The notes under the pieces were generated by a model. That model saw only the letters and a list, made by a program, of their open reading frames with translations, had not been told where the DNA came from and ran no database searches. Shown here piece after piece: positions 35,639 through 45,987 of a stretch of 64,000 nucleotides of DNA. The stretch's first letter is position 1; every line of letters starts with the position of its first letter. This DNA comes from Trifolium pratense (lineage: Eukaryota; Streptophyta; Magnoliopsida; Fabales; Fabaceae): positions 21,452,001-21,516,000 of the forward strand of contig NC_060060.1 of the NCBI RefSeq assembly GCF_020283565.1, read 5' to 3'. A program made the position numbers and the translations under genes.

Positions 35639-36624
35639 TGTTGGTGTTTTGATTGGCTACATTTTGCAAAAGCCAACCAGCCAGATGCTGGACTGAGATG
35701 CTGCAGCATCCTCGTACAGCATCCTGATGCTCTGTTTTAAGTGCAGAATTTTTTCTGTCAATCTCGTTCAAGATTTGCTTCAAATATTAATTCCAGCACG
35801 TGTGTATATGCAAGACGAGACTTACTGCACAAGAATTGTCCAAGTCGGCCTAAGGAAAGTTATTAAAAACAAAAATATAATTATATTATATTTTTGTTCG
35901 TTTTTTTTTTGTTTGGTACAACACAAAACATATTTTCAATTTTAATCTAGGTTTGGCCGTAGCTGTTGCAAGGGTTTTTGTCTGCAACCCTAGCTTGCCC
36001 ATCAAGACATTGAAGACTATAAATATGTGAAGCCTCAAGCTATTATTTTCATGTATTTTCTAAACCGTGTATTACTAAAGCGTGAGTTTTTTTTAAGGTT
36101 TAGTGTGTTCTTTTTGTGAGCCTTTCTTGTGTCGTTTTTGATGCAAGTTTAGGACTGAGTTGTGGTTGTTAATTGTAAACGACTCCTAAGCTTTTAAGCA
36201 CGGAGTTAGTTTGTGTGATTCACTCATAAGCTTTTAAGCAAGAGTGTGGTCTAGTTTCTAGGAGAGTGTCTCCATCCTTATCGTTATTATTGACAGCAAC
36301 ATAGTGCGTGTTGTTAGAGGGAATTTGGGACGGGGTCTCATTATCTAAGAGGTTCTTAGGTAGGATTGCACGGGTAGTGTCTAGGTGATAAGTCAAGTAC
36401 CGGGTGTTGGTCGAGGGCTTTGAACTAGAGCTATTATAGTGGATTCATTCCTGGATTGGTATCCCCCAGAGTAGGTGACGTTGCACTGAACTGGGTTAAC
36501 AATTTCCTGTCTTATTTATTGTTCTGCAATTTATTTATTTATTTACTGTGTTCTGCGACTGTCGTGCTGCAACGTGTGCTATAGCATCTTGTGCAGCATT
36601 GTGTTCACTGCGTGCCAGATTTCA
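35639..36624 (+). repeat. 3' LTR of the Sirevirus (986 bp)
   Basis: Appears identical to 26505-27490 by eye. The first 26 codons of the long frame starting at 36548 belong to this LTR and are not part of the outer Pol. Confidence 0.96.
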
Positions 36625-39600
36625 CTATAATTGCCAAAATTATGGTCATTTTGCAGATGAATGTAAATTCAGAGAGGAATCGAGTGATGCTGAGGCCAAA
36701 ATTGCTAGAAATGATGATGATGATGATGAAGGCTCAGTTATGTTTCTTGTAACTACAAAAGATGAAAGTGACCTTCAAGAGAAATGGTATCTTGACACTG
36801 GATGTACAACACACATGACAGGGAGGAAAGATTGGTTCACAAGCCTAAAGGCTACTCAGAATCACAATGTCAAGTTTGCCGACAATAGCAGTCTTGCAGT
36901 ACAAGCCATTGGTGATGTAACAATCAAAAGAAAGGATGGCAAGTGTTCAGTGATTTCTGGTGTATTGTACATACCAGGTATGAAATGTAATCTACTCAGT
37001 ATAGGCCAATTGCTAGAGAAAGATTACAGAATTGTAATGGAGAATAGGTTGCTGAAAGTGTACAACACTAAAGGTAACTTGATGTTGAAAACTGAAATGT
37101 CAAAGAATAGGACATTCAAGATTGGGCTCAATGTTCTGAATCACAAGTGCTTGATGACTGCATCAAGCAGAGAAGAGTGGAGATGGCACTATAGAATGGG
37201 GCACTTGAATTTCAAGGACCTCAGCTTGCTGCAAAAATCAAAGATGGTGACAGGCTTGCCAAGCCTGCAAGTGCCTGAAGAGATTTGTGAAGAGTGTGTA
37301 CAGTCAAAACAGCACAGAGGGAGCTTCAGCAAGCATGCAGCAAGTAAAACCAATAGTGTACTCGAAGTGGTGTATTCAGATGTATGTGGTCCAATGCAAG
37401 TGAACTCAATTGGAGGTAACAGGTACTTTGTAAGTTTCATAGATGACTTTAGCAGAAAACTATGGACTTACTCAATAAGTAAGAAAAGTGATGTGTTTGA
37501 AATTTTTAAGAAATTTAAAGCTACAGTTGAAAGACAAAGTGGTAAGAGACTCAAAACCCTAAGAACAGATGGGGGTGGAGAGTATGTATCACATGAATTT
37601 GCAAAATTCTGTGACAATGAAGGCATTGTGCATGACATAGTCCCACCATATACTCCACAGCAAAATGGGACTGCTGAAAGAAAAAATAGAACAATAATGG
37701 ATATGGTGAGGTGTATGTTGAAGGGAAAGCATTTACCTAAGGAGTTATGGGGTGAAGCAGTTTCTACTGCTACTTATACATTGAACAGGTGCCCTACAAA
37801 GAGATTGAAGGGTATCACACCAGAAGAATGTTGGTCAGGACACAAGCCAAATGTGAATCATATGAGAGTGTTTGGTTCACTAGTTTTCAAACACACACCA
37901 GATCAATTAAGGAAGAAGTTGGATGATAAGTCAACAATGATGATATTGGTTGGTTATCACTCAACTGGAGGTTACAAACTCTATGATCCAATCAACAACA
38001 ATGTGGTGATCAGTAGAGATGTAATAATTGATGAACTCAAAGAATGGGACTGGAACACTAATGACAGAAAGAAGTCAACTAGTGTGATGATTGAAGAAGT
38101 TAGTGAAGAACAAGTAAATCAGCCAGTGCCTGAGGTAAGAAGATCGAATAGGCCTAGAACTCTACCAGCAAGATTACAAGAGTGTGAAATGAACTCAGAT
38201 GGTCAAGTGAACAATGATGGTGAGTTGATCCATTTAGCATTCATGGCTGAATCTGAACCAATTGATGTGCATAGTGCTCTACAAAGTGAAAAGTGGAGAG
38301 GTGCTATGAAAGAAGAATTGGATTCGATTGAAAGCAATCAAACATGGGAGCTGGTGGATCTTCCACAGAGAAAGAAAGCAATAGATGTGAAGTGGGTTTA
38401 CAAGCTGAAAGTGAACTCAAAGGGTGAGATAACCAGATACAAAGCAAGGCTAGTGGCAAAGAGATTTCTTCAGAAAGAAGGTATTGACTATGATGAAGTA
38501 TTTGCACCTGTTACTAGAATGGAAACAATTAGGTTAGTAACTGCTCTTGCTAACCTAAATGATTGGCCAATGTATCAAATGGATGTGAAGTCAGCTTTTC
38601 TGAATGGCCCTATAGAAGAGGAAGTATATGTTGCCCAGCCACCTGGTTATGAAGTAAAAGGTCAAGAGCTTAAGGTGTATAAGCTTAAGAAGGCACTCTA
38701 TGGTCTGAAACAAGCTCCAAGAGCCTGGAACAAAAGGATTGACAAGTTCTTAAATGAAATAGGGTTTAAGAAATGTGTTACAGAACATGGAGTGTATGTC
38801 AAGAAAGATGCTGCAAAGGGAGTCATTATAATTTGTCTATATGTAGATGATTTGCTTATCACAGGAAGCAATGAATCTTATATTAGTGAGTTCAAGGGTG
38901 ACTTAAAGGAAGAGTTTGAAATGACAGATTTAGGCCTCATGACATATTTTCTAGGCATTGAGTTTCTGAGGAATGAGCAAGGAATCTTAATGCACCAGAC
39001 TAGATATGCATCAGAGATTTTGAAGAAGTTTGAGATGGACAAATGCAATGTTGCATTGTCACCTGCTGAGCCAAGATCACAGCTAACAAAGTGTGCAGAA
39101 GAAGAGGATGTAGACCCTACATTCTATAGAAAGATGATTGGTTCTCTGAGGTATTTGTGCAATACAAGGCCAGACTTGGCTTACAGTGTAGGGATTGCTA
39201 GCAGGTTTATGGAAAGGCCTAAAAGTTCACACTTGATTGCAGTGAAAAGAATACTTAGATATGTGAAAGGGACCATAAACTATGGTATTATGTTCCCTGC
39301 AAGTGATAGAGACAAAGAATGCAAGCTGATTGGCTACACATATTCAAATTGGTGTGGTGATCATGAAGATAGAAAATCAACAGCTGGTTATATGTTTTTC
39401 TATGGTGGATCACCAATATCATGGTGTTCAAAGAAGGAACCTGTAGTGGCCCTATCCTCCTGTGAAGCAGAGTATATAGCAGCATCACTCAGCACTTGTC
39501 AAGCTATTTGGTTGAAAAACCTAATTGAAGAGATCAGTCAAGACAAGTGTGAGACAGTTACTTTGAAGATTGATAATGTGTCTGCTATCAATCTTGCAAA

Positions 39601-39805
39601 GAACCCTATTGCTCATGGAAGAAGCAAGCATATAGAGCTAAGGTTCCATTACTTAAGAGAGCAGGTAAGCAATGGCAACTTGGCCCTAATGCACTGCAGA
39701 AGTGAAGAGCAAGTTGCAGACTTGTTAACCAAGGCTGTAACAACACAAGTATTTGAAAAATTGAGAAGTGAAATGGGAATTGAAACAGTGGACAACATGA
39801 ATTAA
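36625..39805 (+). pseudogene. Outer Copia Gag C-terminus and Pol, separated from its start
   Basis: Continues the outer element from the second target copy CTATA. The first residues complete a CCHC zinc knuckle (NCQNYGHFADEC). Then come protease DTGCTTHMTG, integrase (HYRMGH...CEEC; DDFSRKLW; TDGGGEY; PQQNGTAERKNR), reverse transcriptase ([20 protein letters not shown]) and RNase H. The frame is open for over 1050 codons, but it has lost its start through the nested insertion. In RNase H, the usual SDxDW-type motif reads TYSNWCG, so the first catalytic Asp appears replaced by Tyr and the next Asp by Asn. The copy was probably defective before it was split. Confidence 0.92.
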
Positions 39806-39812
39806 GGGGGTG

Positions 39813-40373
39813 TGTTGAATCTAAGAGGACTCTAGATGATTAATTCATATTGTGCATAAGCTGACTTGGTGTGCAAGCTAGCAAAAAGTGAAAGTGTAAC
39901 TAATTGCTTAAGAAGCAAGTTAGTTAGTTTGTTAAGTGTAGTTTGTTAGAATCAGTTAGTGTTTGTTTCACCTAGGTTGTTAAAGTGTTCTAGAGTCAGT
40001 TAGAGAGTTGTTAGTTGGTTAGGGCCTAAGAGAATCATCAACTAATGTGATGATCTAGTATTAGTATAAATAATAGGCTCATGATTAGTGATTGTAATCA
40101 ACTACTTTTCCCCATTGAGGATGAATAAAACTGATTCTATTTTTCTCTAATCTTCTTCTTCTTCTTCCTCTATTAATCAAGTGCTTTTCATTCTTTCATT
40201 CATTCACCATTGTTGCAGCAACAAGGATAGTAGATCCTGCAGAAACTGTGCTCATTGGCGTGGCCAGAGTGCAGTGCAGCGCGCGCGTGTATCCTTGCTT
40301 GCTTGCTAGGCCTGTGCAGGCCAAAGTGGTCGAATCCAGAGTGATCGAAGCCTAGCTTCCAGCTGCGCCAACA
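39813..40373 (+). repeat. 3' LTR of the outer Copia element (561 bp)
   Basis: Partner of 25031-25591, followed directly by the GTTTA target copy. Confidence 0.96.
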
Positions 40374-40961
40374 GTTTAATGAATGAGTGCTCTAATAACT
40401 TGTTTGCAGAGGGTCTTTTTGTATGATCCTCAACAAGGTTTTAAATTGCGGACCGCATCACCTGATGCGGCCGCAATATTGCGGATGCGGTAGGCACTGC
40501 AACCGCATCGGACCGCAATTGCGGTGTGAACTCAAATCACACGTGATGCCGCAACGCAACAGCATTTCACCGCAACACAACGGAGTTTTAACTGCAACGG
40601 CCGCAACGGTTCAATCCAATATTCCTTTTTGTAAAAATTCAGAGAATCTCACCTTTATTTTTTCCTTTATGTCCTTTCATTTTAGAGTTTCTGTCTTCTT
40701 ATGTCTCGATGACTTAAAAATGAATTAAAATTTATATAGAATTATAAGTAAAAGATATATAAGGAATTACAATAATTATAGTATTTTTTCTGTCTTTGTG
40801 CGGATAAAAAATTATTTCACGTCGCAACGGCCGCAATTGCATCGCAGTGTCCGCATTAGCCGCAATCGCAATACCTGCAACCGCAACCGCATCCACGACC
40901 GCAACCGCAATTTAAAACCTTGATCCTCAACCAAACAAGCAGCAATCATCTGCTTAAACAA
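40374..40961 (-). pseudogene. Kinase exon (C-lobe), 5' half, interrupted by a MITE
   Basis: Minus strand. The acceptor TTTTTTCAG precedes 40961 and the exon reads LFKQMIAACLVED to 40923. The MITE (40922-40434) follows, then after one target copy HTKRPSANKLLEHSFIKQ to 40374, where the Copia element cuts it. C-V-x-D-x-x-K-R-P-[ST]-A is the C-lobe subdomain XI motif of protein kinases. The exon resumes at 25030-24961. Confidence 0.8.
40434..40922. mobile_element. hAT-like MITE (489 bp) in the kinase exon
   Basis: Ends CAAGGTTTTAAATTGCGG and its reverse complement CCGCAATTTAAAACCTTG, with the 8-bp duplication ATCCTCAA on both sides (40426-40433 and 40923-40930). An 8-bp duplication and CA...TG ends fit hAT. 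Inside are many CCGCAACCGCA/TGCGGATGCGG phrases, also arranged as inverted repeats. No transposase. Confidence 0.8.
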
Positions 40962-41054
40962 CTGAAAAAAGAAGAAAAAACATTAGGAAGAGTGATATAT
41001 AGAACTAAGAGTGAAATAGTGAATGAGCATGAGCAACAATTGAACTTAGCTGAC

Positions 41055-41181
41055 CTTAGAGAATTTGCCATCACTTTGGAAAGTCGTACGCAGTACCTTC
41101 GACGGTGGCTTCTTTGAGAAAGGAGCATGGCCATGGGCAAGCTCCAATGCCGTTATTCCAAAAGACCATATGTCAGCTGAT
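41055..41181 (-). pseudogene. Kinase exon: subdomain IX-X ([16 protein letters not shown])
   Basis: 127 bases between CTTGCAG and GTCAGC. It reads [20 protein letters not shown] and continues [22 protein letters not shown], in phase with the next exon across a 93-bp intron (40962-41054). [18 protein letters not shown] is typical of STE20/germinal-centre kinases, including the plant BLUS1-like group. Upstream exons with the HRD and DFG motifs are absent; the intron contains the tandem array instead. Confidence 0.85.
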
Positions 41182-41189
41182 CTGCAAGA

Positions 41190-42707
41190 TTAGTAATGTT
41201 ATCAGATACTAACTCCTATATCACAAAGTTAATACAGTTCCAAAATTCATATCAGATATCAGATACTAACTCCTATATCACAAAGTTAATACAGTTCCAA
41301 AATTCATATCAGATATCAGATACTAACTCCTGTCACAAAGGGTAATGTTATCATATACTAACTCCTATATCACAAAGTTAATACAGTTCCAAAATTCATA
41401 TCAGATATCAGATACTAACTCCTATCACAAAGGGTAATGTTATCAGATACTAACTCCTATATCACAAAGTTAATACAGTTCCAAAATTCATATCAGATAT
41501 CAGATATTAACTCCTATATCACAAAGTTAATACAGTTCCAAAATTCATATCAGATATCAGATACTAACTCCTATCACAAAGGGTAATGTTATCAGATACT
41601 AACTCCTATATCACAAAGTTAATACAGTTCCAAAATTCATATCAGATATCAGATACTAACTTTTATCACAAAGGGTAATGTTATCAGATACTAACTCTTA
41701 TATCACAAAGTTAATACAGTTCCAAAATTCATATCAGATATCAGATACTAACTCCTATCACAAAGGGTAATGTTATCAGATACTAACTCCTATATCACAA
41801 AGTTAATACAATTCCAAAATTCATATCAGATATCAGATATCAGATACTAACTTCTATATCATAAAGTTAATACAGTTTCAAAATTCATATCAGATATCAG
41901 ATTCTAACTCCTATCACAAAGGGTAATGTTATCAGATACTAACTCCTATATCACAAAGTTAATACAGTTCCAAAATTCATATCAGATATCAGATACTAAC
42001 TCCTATATCACAAAGTTAATACAGTTCCAAAATTCATATTAGATATCAGATACTAACTCCTATCACAAAGGGTAATGTTATCAGATACTAACTCCTATAT
42101 CACAAAGTTAATACAGTTCCAAAATTCATATCAGATGTCAGATACTAACTCCTATCACAAAGGGTAATGTTATCAGATACTAACTCCTATATCACAAAGT
42201 TAATACAGTTCCAAAATTCATATCAGATATCAGATACTAACTCCTATATCACAAAGTTAATACAGTTCCAAAATTCATATCAGATATCAGATACTAATTC
42301 CTTTCACAAAGGGTAATGTTATCAGATACTAACTCTCATATCACAAAGTTAATACAGTTCCAAAATTCATATCAGATATCAGATACTAACTCCTATATCA
42401 CAAAGTTAATACAGTTCCAAAATTCATATCAGATATCAGATACTAACTCCTATCACAAAGTGTAATGTTATCAGATACTAACTCCTATATCACAAAGTTA
42501 ATACAGATCCAAAATTCATATCAGATATCAGATACTAATTCCTTTCACAAAGGGTAATGTTATCAGATACTAACTCCCATATCACAAAGTTAATACAGTT
42601 CCAAAATTCATATCAGATATCAGATACTAACTCCTATATCACAAAGTTAATACAGTTCCAAAATTCATATCAGATACCAGATACTAACTCCTATCACAAA
42701 GGGTAAT
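41190..42707. repeat. Two-module tandem array (about 1.5 kb) in a kinase intron
   Basis: Module A is about 57 bp (TCAGATACTAACTCCTATAT...CAAAATTCATATCAGATA) and module B about 35 bp (TCAGATACTAACTCCTATCA...GGGTAATGTTA). By eye I count about 19 A and 12 B units, arranged AB or AAB, so the effective periods are about 92 and about 150 bp. The left end merges into the 3' splice region of the intron (minus-strand GATAACATTACTAATCTTGCAG, here split: GATAACATTAC, then TAATCTTGCAG). Module B therefore probably grew from the native intron end. Confidence 0.92.
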
Positions 42708-42759
42708 TATTATTAAGTCATGAAAAATAGAATACCAAAAGTGTGAAGCTAGAATGAAA

Positions 42760-42959
42760 CTGTACGGTGAACCGAAGAGGTGAAACCCTTGATACAAAGT
42801 TTGATGGCCACAGTTTCCTCAAACTTCAAGCACATTGCACGGTGAACCGAAGAGGTGAAACCTCTTCCTATCTCTTCATACAAGATGTACGTACTGTTCA
42901 ATGACAGTAGGATACTCTTTCTCACAGTGTTGTGGACCAAAACGATGCAGGTTCTCCAT
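42760..42959 (-). pseudogene. Kinase N-lobe exon, frameshifted
   Basis: An ATG at 42959 opens MENLHRFGPQHCEKEYP..., which stops; one base over, the frame reads YILYEEIGRGFTSSVHRA and then EETVAIKL. These are the glycine-rich loop and the beta-3 VAIK lysine of a STE20-like kinase. A one-base change near 42895 separates the two frames. A segment of about 25 bp encoding GFTSSVHR occurs twice (about 42763-42790 and 42839-42864), and the frame ends at a stop soon after the second copy. Nothing of the helix-C to activation-segment region follows. Confidence 0.75.
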
Positions 42960-43079
42960 CTTCTCAAAGAATCGGAGATTGTGTGTGTATTGAAAGGAAG
43001 AAGTTTTTGGTGTGGTTCTTGAATGAGAGAAAGCAGAGTGACTTGCTTTTTATAGGAAGGTGAAGTAGCTAGTGTCACG

Positions 43080-44589
43080 CTTTTTGAATGAGGGAGCAGA
43101 ATTTCCTGCTGTACTGCATCACGCAGTAACGAATCTAATCCGTCCGATCTAGAATCGGTGGCTGATATTGTTTTAATGTATTAAATTGTATGTAAAATCA
43201 GAACCGTATGATCTGAAATAGGAGGCTGTGATCTAATACTGCGTGAAATTGGGTGAAATTTCTACTGCATGAAATCTGGATCACGGTGAGGTGAGTGAAT
43301 TGGTTTTTCAGTATTTTGTGCTGCTTGCTCAATTCTGTTATTGGGTGGGTCCCATCCAAACTGCATAGAAATATTCTGTTATTGGACACACACAACACAA
43401 TTACACAACAATGAAAAAGAATTATGTGCATTTATAATTCTAACTAATTAATTAAAAAAAATTAGTGAATTTTTTTTTTTTTAACCCATAAACTCTTAAC
43501 ATACTACTTAAATCTCTCACCACTAAACTAAACTTAATGATTTAAATTTAGTGAAAAAATATTATTTGTAGCGGAAGACTCGGATATTTATTTTATTTTG
43601 CATTATAGCCACTTAATTATTACTCCCTCCATCTTATTTTATAAGAGCTAATTTGACTAACTGAAATTATTCATTTATCTTGCTTTCACCATATTTTTTT
43701 AATAATATATAGATATAAATATTAGCATTGATTGATTTGTTTTGACGAGTATTTTCAAAATATGAAGTTTTTATAATTTTTACTAATAATGAATTAAATA
43801 TATTAGTGATCAAAATTGTGCATTAGCAATTAGCTCTTATATTTTGGGACAGATGGAGTACTTTTTGAAACCCTTGATACATTAGTACTTTTTTTGTTAT
43901 GAGAGGGAACCCTTGATACATAAGATACTTATTTCTTTAATTTTGTGGCACCTAATTATATTTCGTAGAATTGGTTTACTTCCAGGGAAATACATCCTTA
44001 GGCCTAGAAATGTTACCAAACCAAGCATCTCAACTCATTATAGTTCTTTAATTTTGTGTCACGCAGAGATTAAGGGGAACCATTGTTGATCGCCACCTCG
44101 CATCTAACGGCATAAATTACCTTTGAATTAATATTTCTAATTACATGTGCTAATATCATTGACCTCAAAAAAAAATATCATTGACCACTAATTATTATTA
44201 TTATTTTTTTATAATTGACCTCTAATTATATATTTAGAAGTTTATTTGAAATTGATAATAAAAAATTTTAAACTATTTTCTTAAATCTTATTTCAAAAAT
44301 ATTCCGTTTTGTACTCATCTTACTCAAATTCTTCTTCTTCTTTTTTTGATGTCTCATCTTACTCAAATTCAGCAAAACATAATATTTTTGAGTTAAATAT
44401 CTATACACAATATTTGTTTACATGTTTTACACTATCTACCAATAATAGGTTCATACATCATTAAGAATTAGTGACTCAATTTGTAACCACTGTTATGATG
44501 TGTCATGCCTCTCATGTATTGTGATGGGTGGATAGTGTAATAAGTTTTAAAAAAAATGTTGATAGTAATTTTTTTTGAACTAAATAAAC
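43080..44589. other. Intergenic with a Stowaway MITE; no gene seen
   Basis: Upstream of the kinase remnant. Contains the Stowaway element at 43621-43860. The rest is AT-rich with no supported frame. Confidence 0.5.
43621..43860. mobile_element. Stowaway-like (Tc1/mariner) MITE, 240 bp
   Basis: TA target sites flank CTCCCTCCATCTTATTTTAT on the left and its near-complement ATATTTTGGGACAGATGGAG on the right. CTCCCTCC ends and the TA duplication are the Stowaway signature. Confidence 0.85.
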
Positions 44590-45478
44590 TTACTGCATTT
44601 CATTAATTATCAGAAGTTCAATACATGAAGGAATAATCTCAAATCTATGGAAACTAGTCCAAGAATTGGCCGCCCTAGCTAAAGTGTGAGCAACTGAATT
44701 CACTTGTCTCATAATAAACTTAACTTCAAAGTTCACACATGATAACATAACAAGAATAATATCATTAACGATTGAAAGAAACTCTGAGTTCCCGCACCGT
44801 TTGGTACGAATAGCATAAACCAACACTTGAGAGTCACTTTCAAATTGGACGTTTTCAAAACCTCTACTCCTAGCTTCATTCATAGCTTGCAATAATGTCC
44901 ATGCTTCACCCTCTTCCGTTGATAAAGTTAGTTGTTGCCACTGTGTAATTCCAGCCATAAACTCACCAGAATTATTACGAAAACAGGCACCCATCGCAGT
45001 CCTACCTGCACCGACAAAAAATGCTGCATCTACATTGCACTTTAACCATCCTATACGAGGTTTTTCCCACCGATTGGTGCTGACAAGCGGAACATCATGA
45101 TCATCGTTACTTCGCAACTTATGGACTGCAAACCACTTGTTCCAATGATCAAACGCAGCCCGACCAATTTGGTTTGGGCTTCTAAAATTATCATTCCAAA
45201 TTTTATCATTCCGGTTATGCCATATACTCCATAACAACGTAGCCACTCTACCTATAGTAGCGTAATCCTCATTCCGACATAAGGCAAACACTCTATCTGC
45301 TGCACTACCTTGCTGACAAGCTGCGGAGCCCAAGACAGATGACAGTCCAGCTGCTTGCCAACTGGATTGAGCAGAAACGCAGGTGAAAAAAGTGTGTACA
45401 TCATCTTCTACCTCATCTTCACATAATGGACAATGAACATCACAATCAACATGACGTTCTAGTAACCGACGTCATGTT
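44590..45478 (-). pseudogene. LINE-type ORF 3' end: zf-RVT zinc finger plus RNase H
   Basis: On the minus strand the frame is open from about 45475. It begins with a zinc-finger segment of the zf-RVT type (LLERHVDCDVHCPLC, then VHTFFTC). After a linker with LLWSIWHNRNDKIW comes an RNase H domain (WLKCNVDAAFF, TEEGEAWTLLQA, ESDSQVL, RQVNSVAHTLAR) that keeps the catalytic Asp, Glu, Asp and the last acidic/His region. It ends at TAG/TAA near 44590. This is the usual C-terminal module of plant L1-like LINE ORF2 or its domesticated relatives. Endonuclease and reverse transcriptase are missing, so it is 5' truncated, as LINE copies usually are. Confidence 0.85.
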
Positions 45479-45479
45479 G

Positions 45480-45987
45480 ATACTAATTTAAACTCTTTTT
45501 TTTTTTTCAGATTTTTTCTAGTAACATCCTAATGATATCTTGTTAACCCAAATCTTCTAAAAATTATATCATAACACCCAAAGTTTTCTTGTTCACAAAA
45601 CAATATTAAAAATTATATCATAATACCAAAATTATACTATTTAACTCTAGTTAGCTAATCTGTTCAATACCATGCTAACTTTGGTATTTGAAAGTCACGT
45701 AGACGATTTAAACAAAAATCTAACTAAAAAGACCAACTTAAATTTTTTTAAACATAAAGAATAGAATTTTTCTCATAAACCGTTAATTTTGATGCGTCTC
45801 AATAGAATATCAAATGATTTTCAATTTTTCTAAAAATTTCTATGGATAATCTATGTATATAAACTTTCAATCCAAAAAGGAACAACAGAAGAGAGCATGA
45901 TGATGAACCGGGGTCACAACATTAATAAAGTCTACATTCTCTACAGTACACACAAAAATAACATTTTGGAGCAATCCAACCTTACTA
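45480..45987. other. Intergenic; includes one arm of a 51-bp repeat
   Basis: No gene. Positions about 45937-45987 (CTCTACAGTACACACAAA... to CAACCTTACTA) recur twice at the far side of the next LTR element, at about 52325-52400. Confidence 0.6.

Larger units (their letters stand above)
26505..36624 (+). mobile_element. Inner Sirevirus-type Copia retrotransposon, apparently complete (10.1 kb)
   Basis: Target duplication CTATA (26500-26504 and 36625-36629). The LTRs, 26505-27490 and 35639-36624, are each 986 bp, and I found no difference between them. Primer site TGGCATCAGAGC at 27493-27504. One uninterrupted Gag-Pol frame (27543-32549) is followed by an extra frame (32595-34877). The 3' untranslated region has several polypurine tracts (about 35073, 35164, 35186, 35219 and 35627). 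An extended Gag with two zinc knuckles and a coiled coil, an extra 'envelope-like' frame and multiple polypurine tracts are features described for Sireviruses such as SIRE1. All enzymes have their catalytic motifs, so this copy could be coding-competent. Confidence 0.95.
25031..40373 (+). mobile_element. Outer Copia retrotransposon, split by a nested Sirevirus (15.3 kb with insert, 5.2 kb alone)
   Basis: Flanked by GTTTA (25026-25030 and 40374-40378). Its LTRs, 25031-25591 and 39813-40373, are each 561 bp and differ at two visible sites. It has a primer site TGGCATCAAGAGC at 25594-25606, Gag from 25625, Pol to 39805 and a polypurine AAGGGGG at 39804-39810. A second Copia element (26505-36624) sits between the first part of Gag and the rest. 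The lineage is not assigned with confidence. The element lies antisense within a kinase exon. Confidence 0.97.

Noticed and set aside
36548..36624. Start codon of the long outer Pol frame inside the Sirevirus LTR, suggesting an LTR-Pol fusion gene
   Set aside because: The first 26 codons are read from the 3' LTR by chance. The true upstream part is the Gag at 25625-26504.
41190..42707. CRISPR-like regular repeat array
   Set aside because: There are no unique spacers; it is two tandem modules in a plant intron.
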